A DNA stretch of 64,000 nt from assembly GCF_038396675.1 (NCBI RefSeq), contig NC_088934.1, forward strand, positions 44,617,501-44,681,500, read 5' to 3'. Made by a program: the position numbers and the translations under genes. The stretch comes from Hydra vulgaris. Lineage: Eukaryota; Cnidaria; Hydrozoa; Anthoathecata; Hydridae. A model generated the notes under the pieces. That model made no database searches, had not been told where the DNA came from, and worked only from the letters and a program-made list of their open reading frames with translations. Below are positions 46,411 through 55,298 of this stretch, one piece after another (positions within the stretch are counted from its first letter, which is position 1; every line of letters starts with the position of its first letter).

Positions 46411-46749
46411 TACGCTAAAGTATTCTAATGCAAGACCAAGGACAAGAAAATCTATTGTAAAATCAATGCTATATTTTTCAAGGACAAGTACACATCTTGC
46501 AAGGTTAATAGTTTGCAAGATTGTCTTGGTCTTCAAAGTAAAAATAAAATTTGAAGAACGAAATTGCGGTTGACAGAAGATTTAAAGTCTTCAGTCAACC
46601 ACAATTTCTATCTCGTACAGTCTTCCAAACAAGGGCAAATAAAAGATTTGCAGAGTTAGATTATGAAATTAGAAGTTAGTAAATACGACAAGCACAAAAA
46701 AGTGAGGTAGGCTAAGCAAATGCTAATAGCAGGGAAAATAAATCAGGGA

Positions 46750-48660
46750 ATGAATGATTTTTTTTGGGTTAACACTTACCAGTCATTGCGAACTCAAAGC
46801 TGTCGAAAAAAAAAAAATTAGCTACCATTCCTAAATTTTTAAAACTTTTTTTCAAGACTAAAGTATATAATTTTGTCATCAGAAAATAAAGAGTTGCTTT
46901 AAAGTTATTAAGAAGATCATTTATAATAAGATTATTGATCAATGAGGAACAATACAAAGCCAAAGAACCTTGTGTTACCTCAGAGCTTGTTAGAAATGAT
47001 CAAAAATATTTCATAATACCACTATCAACAACTTTTATAATACAATTAGAAAGAAAAAATTCACTAACTTAAAAACTTTCCATGATACTTCCTTTTAGAA
47101 GTTTATTAATAAAAACTAAATAAGTTTTTAATAGTTTAAATAATGAGTTTATAATAACAAGAAGACTGAGATTGAGTGATTTTAAAAGTTTTCAAAAATT
47201 GGAATTAAAGATGCCTTTTTCTAGTAGACAGAAAAAGATTCAGCTTCATAAACATTATTTTTGTAGGAAGAAAAAGATTTAACTACTTAAATTGTTTAGA
47301 AAGTTTTAAATTAAGTTTTGGAGAATATTTTCGTAAGACTGTGTTAACATGCTTCTTGGGTATGTCAGAGAACGTGTGAACTTAATAGATAAACAACAAG
47401 AAAGTATAATTGCGAAAAGCTCTTTTTTTTTGGTAATGTAATCAGAATCATATAATGGAAGTGAACTGTTAGACTGCTTTTGTTAACCAGACTAATAAAG
47501 ATTTTAAAACTATATAGAACCTAACTTGTGGTAAAATACAAGATTTAGTAACCTGTAAATAATGGAGCTTAGTATTAGACAGTATATTTTTACATTAATT
47601 TTTTGCACCATTACTATTTGCAATGGTAAAAAGAAGTTTGTATTTAAGAAAATTAGTCTGATAAAATAGATGAAAGAAACGATTAAAATTAGAAAGTATA
47701 ATAATTAGAAATAATAAATAAAATTCACCATATTTTGTATTTTTTGCTTGTTGCACAAGCAAAAAACACAAAGTATTGTGAAACTTGAACCTTAAAATTT
47801 TTGATGTCTGTTTGAATCCATCAAATTACACAGGAGGCACAATATAAATCAATGCGATGGTTTGTAGTCATCTAACTTTTGTCTTTCTGCTTTCTATTGT
47901 GTTTCCTGTGGAATGATATTATATTGATAAAAAATCACAAAAGAAGAAATTGCATTGCATAAAAAATCACAAAAAGATTTCCAGTCAGATTTAAGAAGGT
48001 AAGAAAAGTTTTTCAAGTATTAAGAAGTGTGAGGATGAGTTTGTTGTTAAAGAAGCATGAGTTTTTTTAGTGAGATTATAGCATGATCTAAAAAAACTAA
48101 AAGAGAATGAGAAGAAACTGAGCAAAACCTATGGTTAAGGACAAGATGTCAATTTAGGAGTAAAGATTTGTGATTTGGTTATTACAAAGTTAATCAACTG
48201 GGTAGGAGATTAAGAAAGAAAAATTTTGAGTTTCAGTGTTAACAGGGTCAGTGGTACGAGAGCTAAGATGTGATTCAGTGTGATAAGCAAAGCTATCAAT
48301 TACAATAATATTGATAAATAGATAAAAAGAAAGGGATTTATTAATAAAAAAAATCTTAATTTAAAAAGAAATAATATCAAAAAATTACAGTCTTGAGTAA
48401 AAGGAGAACATAAAAAAAAAAGAAAGACAATTGAGTGTTGAAAAAAATGCTTATAAAGATCAGAGAGCTGTTTGTGTCAGACAGCTGTGACTTTTAGAGT
48501 TAGAGAACCAAAGAGGGAATACAATCAAGACTGAAGTAACAAGGAGATACTAATCAACACTGCAATTTGAAGATGAAATAGCCAATCAACAATGAGATTC
48601 GAAGATGAAACAGCCAATCAACAATGAAATTCAAAGATGAAACAGCCAAGTTTTAATTAA
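46750..48660 (-). mobile_element. very decayed Jockey-like LINE copy D
   Basis: Near 48240-48300 the - strand keeps a degraded NAHHTEWLG endonuclease core (CTTATCACACTGAATCACAT). Near 47560-47640, GGAGCTTAGTATTAGACAGT parallels 39487 (GAAGCTTAGCATCAGGCAAT) in copy C. No readable frame remains. The short open frame at 46769-46963 is not credible as a gene. Confidence 0.5.
48555..48645. repeat. ~32-bp tandem repeat, three copies, in LINE D
   Basis: AGCCAATCAACAATGAGATT followed by CGAAGATGAAAC repeats three times with mismatches. A single unit ATCAACACTGAGATCTGAAA occurs in LINE B near 45150, so the array is a local amplification of LINE sequence. Confidence 0.7.
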
Positions 48661-48898
48661 TCACAAAGTAAGAAAATAGATCTGATGTATTTTAAAAAAG
48701 AAAAGATTGTTAAGATGAAAAAATATTTTAAATTTTTATTTATAAGCAATCTATTAAATCAATTTGATGCAAATGATTATATCACACAAAAATATAATAT
48801 AACATAATATAATATTTTGTATTAAAATATAAAACCTAAAATTAATTTTTACTATAGAAATACAAATGGTTTATTTAAAAAATAGATCAGTTTTTAAT

Positions 48899-49912
48899 TT
48901 ATTTTTTGTATTCACTTTTTTTTGTAAAAAGTTTCTTTAACCCACGTTTAAAATCTGGATTCTTGGAAAAATAAATCATAGGATTAATAGTTGAGTTTAT
49001 TTGCATGCAAAGCATTGCAATTGCGTATGCAATTTCAAAATCATAAACTTTACGAGTTGATTGCAACATATCTAATGTAATCCATATATTCATAGGTGTA
49101 ATACAGCATACGTAACAAACAATTAAAACTGTGACAGATTTCCCAAGAGCAATGCTTGTCCTCTCTTTTCTTATAATTGAATTGTTAATTTTTTGTTTAA
49201 TAGATACGTCATCTTTTTGTTTATTAGATATGTCATCAAAGTCAATTGTATTTTCTGAAATTGTCTGTGATGAAACTGTTACACTTATTTCAACGACATT
49301 TTTAATCTGGTACCACAGCATTTTCTCTTTTTCATGTACTGCTTTTATTATGAAGTAGTAATAAATGCCAAGCACTGCCAAAGGTGTAACAAATAGCAAA
49401 AATATGTTAACCAAATAAATATTTGAATTAATTTGTCTAATAAATGGTATAAAAGCAGGTAAAATCCAGCATAATGATATTAATAACAAAATTTTTTTTT
49501 TCGTTATATATTTATTGTAATTTGTTAGTTTAGATAACAAAATGAAACGGTCATACGATATCACTGCTAACGTCATGACTGAAGAACCAACAAATAAAAC
49601 AACAAAGTAAGCTCTCACGTGATCAATGATACAACTACTTAATGTTGGAAAATCTATTTGTTGCCAGCTAGTTAATGGACCTAAGATTGTTCCTACTAAG
49701 AAATCAGAAAGAGCAAGAGATGAAATTATTAGATTGGATAGTGGGCGCTTCTTTTTCATTTTTCTAACAACAATTAAAACAAGGCTGTTTCCAAGCGTGG
49801 CTGTTACACTGGTAGCAAAAAACAAGATTCCTAATATTGTTGTTAAAGGAGGTTTTAAAAGCTCCATGCGAGAACAATCTTTTTTAACAGCAACCATCAT
49901 GCTTTTGTGCAT
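48899..49912 (-). CDS. class A (rhodopsin-like) G protein-coupled receptor, intronless
   Basis: 337 residues, complete, in a single exon. The upstream in-frame ATG at 49920 hits a stop at once, so the start at 49912 is used. Seven hydrophobic segments are visible. TM1 contains GNSLVLIVV (GN of the N1.50 motif), TM2 contains SLALSDFLVG (D70), TM3 starts at C94 and ends SYDRF (DRF 121-123, replacing DRY), TM4 contains CWILPAFIP, TM6 contains VCCITPMNIW and TM7 contains NSTINPMIYF (NPxxY, 310-314). A short basic helix 8 follows. The third intracellular loop is long (about 190-255). Extracellular loop 2 is only a few residues long and has no cysteine, so the usual TM3-ECL2 disulfide cannot form. 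The ligand cannot be told; the pattern is that of amine/adenosine-like orphan receptors expanded in cnidarians (inference). Confidence 0.9.
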   Translation of the reverse strand: MHKSMMVAVKKDCSRMELLKPPLTTILGILFFATSVTATLGNSLVLIVVRKMKKKRPLSNLIISSLALSDFLVGTILGPLTSWQQIDFPTLSSCIIDHVRAYFVVLFVGSSVMTLAVISYDRFILLSKLTNYNKYITKKKILLLISLCWILPAFIPFIRQINSNIYLVNIFLLFVTPLAVLGIYYYFIIKAVHEKEKMLWYQIKNVVEISVTVSSQTISENTIDFDDISNKQKDDVSIKQKINNSIIRKERTSIALGKSVTVLIVCYVCCITPMNIWITLDMLQSTRKVYDFEIAYAIAMLCMQINSTINPMIYFSKNPDFKRGLKKLFTKKSEYKK

Positions 49913-50345
49913 TATAGCATTTGAATTTTTTTTAATTTTTTTTATTGGTTGAACGACAACTCTTACTCATGAAAAAAAAAGTAATATAATGTATAAATAT
50001 ATTTTTTTGTGCTTATTAACATAGACTCAAGAAATAAAAAACATTAGTTTTTATTTGATCGTCTTTATTACAAATTAACTTTAATTTATTCCAAGAGTAA
50101 ACTAAAGGAGAGACATTCAGGCTTTTACATTATTTTTTACCGTTTTTATTATTATTTTTATACAATAAAGATCAATAAAAACTGTAAACAAATTAATATA
50201 AGCTAAAGCTTGAAAATTAAAATGTCGAAATTTCGCAATAAAGATGTCAGCGAAACAAAACTTATTTTAGTAGAATAAACTAAACTCTATTTTAAAATAA
50301 ATATTCTAATCGCAGTCATCGACATTTTAATTAAAAAAAGAATAC
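49913..50345. other. 5' flank of the GPCR gene
   Basis: AT-rich sequence with poly-T and poly-A runs next to the start codon. No clear promoter motif could be assigned. Confidence 0.4.
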
Positions 50346-50351
50346 AAACAG

Positions 50352-50410
50352 AGCTGTATCCAGGGGCGGCGAAAACTGTTTTGGCGTCCCTATGCAAACC
50401 TAAAATTTGC
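50352..50410. mobile_element. hAT-like terminal sequence
   Basis: CAGGGGCGGCGAAAACTG followed by TTGGCGTCCCTATGCAAACC resembles the CAGGG-type ends of ZMYM-class hAT elements. No partner end or gene is visible, so only a remnant is claimed. Confidence 0.4.
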
Positions 50411-50630
50411 ACATTTCAAAATAAGGTATACCTTTTAAAAAAACTATCAATACATGTATTATATAATTTTAAATCAAGTAATTATTAATAACAATTATAT
50501 TTATAACATTAATAGTAATATAATTTACTCCTAAGTGAAAACAAAGGAAATAAAAACTTAGTATATGTAAAGTTAAAAAAAAAATCAAGCAAATGTAAAA
50601 TTTTACTTTTAAGTGTTATATACATTAATT

Positions 50631-50757
50631 AGAGCCGTAACCACAATTTTGATATTAAGGGGGCCTGTGGTTCTTTTAAAGGAGGGAGGGGATGAAACAT
50701 TTTATGGGGGGCCTAGACCCCCCTGACCCCCCCCCCCCATCGGTGGTTACGGCTCTG
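50631..50757. mobile_element. 127-bp hAT MITE, TSD CATTAATT
   Basis: Left end AGAGCCGTAACCAC, right end (reverse strand) CAGAGCCGTAACCAC. CATTAATT flanks both sides (50623-50630 and 50758-50765). The interior has G-rich and C-rich tracts, as in the hAT at 22024, whose ends are CAGAGCCGTGGC. It is a non-coding, non-autonomous derivative. Confidence 0.88.
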
Positions 50758-50765
50758 CATTAATT

Positions 50766-51532
50766 TTATATATAGGCAATATTCCTTTAAGCTTCACTCA
50801 ATTTGCTTTTGCTGCCGCAAAATTGTTAATTGTTTTGTTGTTCACGGCTGTTTCAAACCGAGCTTAACGGCTTCTTGTTTTTTTTTGAAAATATTGACTT
50901 AAGGGGTGTTACTAAAACTTCTATAACTTTTAAAATATTAAAGATAATTTTGTTTTGTAAAAAGAATAAAAAGACCAATAAAATGTTTCATCTTAAGACA
51001 TTTAATGCATTAGTAAAAAAACTTCTTTAAGTTTAAAAAAAACGCGACAAATGATGAAGTTGGCTGAATTCAAATAATTTGATGCTACTTTTTATAAAAA
51101 AAAAATCAGAAAAATTTGTTTCTGATAGTTATTCTCAAATATACCTATTTTTTGACCATTATAAAAACAAAAAAACTTTACTTAATTGTTTAAGGATAGC
51201 TAAAACAGACTTTATTGAGGTCTGAAAGAAAACCGCACTTTTCGCAAAGTTATGAAAAATGTAGTTAAAATGGGGATTAGCCTGTTAAAAGAGTGCATTT
51301 TTAAACCTAGGAGTTCTTGTTTTAGAAACTTTTTTTCCTAAGCCAATGAATTCATTGCGTTGCAAAATAAAGCCAGATTTCGATTTTGGAATATTTAGTC
51401 AAAACATTTAAAGCTTAAGCATTTATTTTTTTCTGTGCATACAGTTCTAATAATATGGTGTTAAGTTGTTAATGAATAAACACTCACCAAGTCTAATAAA
51501 ATAATTCATGACCAAATTTGAGTTTAAGTTTT
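50766..51532. other. AT-rich spacer, no gene seen
   Basis: No coding or repeat feature could be supported. Confidence 0.4.
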
Positions 51533-51760
51533 TTAATTTAACCTCGCTTTTGGTAGTAGAATTATTTTATAGCACTTGAATCTATAGTCTCTTCTCTCAG
51601 TAAATAAAATGTTTGAATATACAAATAGCTTATTGAAATCTTTTGAAAATTTGTTTTTATTCCCATTAAAAACTGTTTTATAATCAGTTGGTTTACTGAT
51701 AGGTTCTTTAAGTAGTAAACTATCTTTGTACATCCGATTGATATCAGATTCATACTCATA
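51533..51760 (-). CDS. candidate terminal exon of an unrecognised gene
   Basis: After acceptor-like CTGGTTTAG the frame reads YEYESDINRMYKDSLLLKEP, ISKPTDYKTVFNGNKNKFSK, DFNKLFVYSNILFTERRDYR and FKCYKIILLPKARLN, then TAA. It gives 76 codons of normal amino-acid composition in a very AT-rich region, where long frames are rare. The adjacent Met-initiated frame is an overlap. No family recognised. It may belong with the segments upstream at 51.8-53.1 kb. Confidence 0.4.
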   Translation of the reverse strand, partial: YEYESDINRMYKDSLLLKEPISKPTDYKTVFNGNKNKFSKDFNKLFVYSNILFTERRDYRFKCYKIILLPKARLN

Positions 51761-51829
51761 CTAAACCAGAAATTTTTGCTCCACTCAAAATTTTGATAAC
51801 GTTTACAAACTCTTAATTTTCTGAACTAA

Positions 51830-52210
51830 TTTTTTACACCAACTTGATATGAGATTTATATTCCATTCTTTAACCAGCGAGGAGGTATGTAAAGCAGAGG
51901 TACTGCAAAGGAAGAACTAACTTCTGGTGATAAACATCGAATGGATATGTAATATATCTATAAAAAAATGTTACATATAATGAAGGACAATACATTTTTT
52001 AAATTAAATACACAAACATACAAGATCATACCCAACCAACATACCAGTTGCTCTGATCACAAGTTAATATATAAAAGCTAGATTTTTACATACATTTGAT
52101 GCAAGACTAGTATTCCATTCTTTAACCTGAGCGAAGGTATTGCATAGGTATAAATAACTTCTGAAGATAGGAACAGAATGGGCACCTACCTAATATATAA
52201 AACCAATATA
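51830..52210 (-). repeat. diverged ~250-bp tandem duplication, possibly duplicated exons
   Basis: TTCCATTCTTTAACC occurs at 51861 and 52113, with matching context for about 120 bp on the + strand side. Read on -, the copies give HSMFITRS*FFLCSTSAL .. VKEWNINLISSW and HSVPIFRSYLYLCNTFAQ VKEWNTSLAS. Acceptor-like TTTATAG or ATATTAG lies before each and a donor-like GT after. One copy has a stop. Confidence 0.5.
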
Positions 52211-52358
52211 TTAAAAAATAATATTTTAAACTAACATTACACAAATATTAGAACATAATAAAATTATCTTATATATAAATTAAAGATCTCATATAATTTA
52301 TCTTACTTGTAAATAGTTTTTTTTGTTGTTGTTGTTTTTAATTTTTTAAATATTTTAA

Positions 52359-53078
52359 CTAAATTCGATGACCACAAACAAGACAAAGACCTTGTCTATA
52401 AAATGAATTTTCGCCACGCTCAGAACACACAACACACTTTCTCACCTTAGAGGCTTGAAGCTTTTTTTTAAAAAAAGTTGAAACTGCTCCTCCTGTTTTA
52501 GCCTAATACTCATAGTCTCTAATTGAGAAATTAATGAGTTACAATGTGTGTTGAGAGCCCTATTTTTAGAATTTAAATCTGTAATTTCAGCTTCCAACTT
52601 AAATACTTGCATTTAAAATTTTTCTATTTGCTCCATATTTGTTTTATTTTCAGAAGTTAATTGATCAATTTGATTCAGTAGCTCCTGACTGTTATTTAAA
52701 GTGAAAAAGTCATCTGCATCTGCTGATTTTTTTTTTGGGTGGAGCTTGCGACTGTTGGATTTTAAAAAATTCTTCGTTTTTTATAGCTTTAAAATTTTTT
52801 TTATATTTCTTTTTTTGGCGTGTTAACTTTAGGCACATTTTATCAAACTCGTCATTACTAGGCATATCAAAATCAATTGGCAAAAGAAAACTCATAAAAC
52901 TAAATAAATCACCTCTTATTTTAAAGACTGTCATTAAAATGGAAATGACATTGTTACTGATCTTATCTGTCCTAATTAATCGCTTAACAAAAGGAAAGTT
53001 ACACCTATCTTCCCAACCATTTTTCCATCCAATATGTTGTTTTAGAATTTCCCTCTCAGTTGAATACATTGTTATCAA
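52359..53078 (-). pseudogene. coiled-coil / CxxC protein gene with homopolymer frameshifts
   Basis: The ATG at 53078 opens MITMYSTEREILKQHIGWKN GWEDRCNFPFVKRLIRTDK and runs to QSQAPPKK at 52740. An A10 run there shifts the frame to SADADDFFTLNNSQELLNQI, followed by a coiled coil (DQLTSENKTNMEQIEKF, stop, MQVFKLEAEITDLNSKNRAL NTHCNSLISQLETMSIRLKQ). A second A8 run shifts the frame to LQASKVRKCVVCSERGENSF YRQGLCLVCGHRI and TAG at 52359-52361. CVVC-x13-CLVC is a plausible zinc site. It has two shifts, both in A runs, and one TAA. That is either a young pseudogene or a gene with assembly errors. Family not recognised. Confidence 0.5.
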
Positions 53079-53293
53079 AATAATATTGGCTTATTAATAA
53101 ATATAATAAAAACAAATAAAATAATATTAATTAACAAATACATGCACTAGATAAAAGTGGATTTAACAACTTATCTGATATTAGTTTGATAATCCAAAGA
53201 GAAAAATTCCGCGTAACTTTGTTTACTTTTATACTTCAAAAACTGACTCGCCGAAACAGTTGTTTGGAGAATATTCGTTAATAAATAGTTTGG

Positions 53294-53480
53294 GACGTAA
53301 CGCATAAAGGTTACGTCATCGCAAAAAAACGTCAACACAAATGTACGCCTAAAACTAACAAGATTAGTTGTAAAACATGACATTTTTGAAAACATATTTC
53401 ATAACATAGCTGAAGGCACGTAAAATAATTTTTTAATTTTCATTTGCATAAAAGGTTGAAATTTCATTAACTTACGTCAT
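53294..53480. promoter_or_regulatory. cluster of CRE-like motifs upstream of the coiled-coil gene
   Basis: TTACGTCA occurs at 53311 and 53472, with related GACGTAACG at 53294 and AGTTACGTTTT near 53491. A full palindromic CRE, TGACGTCA, lies further out at 53909. They sit 230-830 bp upstream of the - strand start at 53078. CREB/ATF binding is inferred from motif identity only. Confidence 0.3.
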
Positions 53481-53559
53481 CCATCAAAAAAGTTACGTTT
53501 TGCATTTAAAAACGATCAATTAAAAAATATAAATGCTTTAAAAACAGTCTTTTTGTAAA

Positions 53560-53925
53560 TAATTCTCTAGGATGACGCAGGAATCTGATAGAATGGACAT
53601 TTAGGGTTAAGTGCTCCGAATTTCAAATATCAAGCACAAAGCTATGTTATGAAATCTTAGTTGGCCCAACTCATGTTTTCCGGAAAATATGCGAAAATTA
53701 GAAAAGTGGTTCTAAATTATTAAAAATATTTTGGCAATATTTATTTTTATACCAATTAATGTAAATATTTATTTAACAAGGAAAGATAGATCTTTTATAT
53801 TTTTTTAATTGCAAGATGAAAGCATTTCTATAAAAAAGTTACTATTAATTTAAAGTTTGTGAATTTTTATACTTTTTATGCGGAAATACTTTTTTTTTGA
53901 TAAACTCATGACGTCACGCTGATTT
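53560..53925. other. AT-rich spacer, no gene seen
   Basis: Apart from the TGACGTCA at 53909, nothing could be supported. Confidence 0.4.
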
Positions 53926-54960
53926 TTATATTGAGTGAAAAAGCCGTGTGTTATCGATTCCGTCATAAGCGTCATTCTCAATTGAAATTAGGACAAGCCC
54001 GATTAGACGTTCTTGTGATATGATTGATCTAAGATACGATGTTATTAATTTTACCTGGGAAAAAGATAATTCTCCATTCGCAATTGTTACCGGTTGGGTT
54101 AATAAAATTTGCAAGGCAATACTTAAAGAAAAAACAACGTTTTTAAACTATTTTTGTGAATATAATTTAATGTACTGAGAGATGTTCTGGTTACATTTAA
54201 TTCTAAAAGAAATACGTCCTTAAAAAAAATTAATTCATTAAATAATTCTGCAGAAACCATGTTTCTACTACTTTTTTTTCTTCACATTCAAGATACAATT
54301 CTAAATTGTCGCAATGTTTTTGAAGTTCTTTATTACTTAAATTTTGTAGACTAGATTATATAAAAAATTAAAATTATTGTTGTGAATTGTTAATTGTTCA
54401 GATCTTTGCTCTAAAGAGTTTATGGTTGTATCTCAAACCAAGTGAAAGCATTAAATTTAAATAAATCTTTTGGATTTTGAAACCTTGCATTATGCATAAT
54501 CGAATTTTCGATACTGTTTTCTCTTGCGTACATTATTTACGCTGTGAAATTCAGGCGGTATTCAAGAGGTATTTCTAATATAGTCAATAATTCCTTCGAG
54601 GTTTGTAATAAATTTTAAAATCATTCATCGATACGTTTATAATATCGTACATACGATATGTTTTTATGAACGTAACTAAATTATTCATAGCTTTTATTGC
54701 AGTTCTGATATCTGTTTCTATATTTTGCAACAACTTTTTAACAACATTTTATTTGTTAAATTTATCATACCACATTATTAACGAATACACAAAATTAGAA
54801 TAAAACTTCAACCTGATATCTGATAAATTCTCCATTCATTCAATCTCTTGGAGTTCAAATAAGGCATCATAGATTTCAATTTGAAATCGCAGTGGCTTTA
54901 ACGAGTATCTGACAATCGCTTAGATTTAAAATTTGGTACATATTTAACTTAAAATTGGGA
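53926..54960 (-). pseudogene. hAT relic with hATC domain
   Basis: The - strand from 54120 reads IALQILLTQPVTIANGELSF SQVKLITSYLRSIISQERLI GLVLISIENDAYDGID, a clear hATC dimerisation block (compare LTLPVTVASAERSFSKLKLT at 25270). Upstream on -, up to about 54960, only scattered residues remain. No intact frame and no terminus found. Confidence 0.7.
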
Positions 54961-55294
54961 TTTTAAGCGGGTCTTCTAAATAAAATTTAAAATACCCGCT
55001 TGAAATGTATCGATTATTTACAATCGATACATTTACAATAAAAAGTTTTAAAATATTTGGAATTAGACTTAAAAATATGTGAAACAATGAACTTACCATG
55101 ATCCGTATAATACGGGTAAGGGTCACCTCTTTACTTCTTTACTTATTATTTCAATAACTTATTTCAATAGTTTTTAATAAGTGGTAGAAAATAAAAATCT
55201 ATCAAATCTTTGTTTTGAGTTAACGATTAATGATCAATACTTTATAATTTCTTATTGTAAAATTCCCAGCCGGCACATTAAGTTGTAAATGCGC
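54961..55294. other. spacer with one hairpin
   Basis: AAATGTATCGATT-ATTTAC-AATCGATACATTT forms a 13-bp-arm hairpin near 55004-55035. No gene seen. Confidence 0.5.
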
Positions 55295-55298
55295 ATTT

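Noticed and set aside
53909-53916. Palindromic CRE as promoter of the adjacent hAT relic
   Set aside because: It lies at the 3' side of the relic (- strand) and not upstream of any start. It is kept only as part of the weak CRE cluster.
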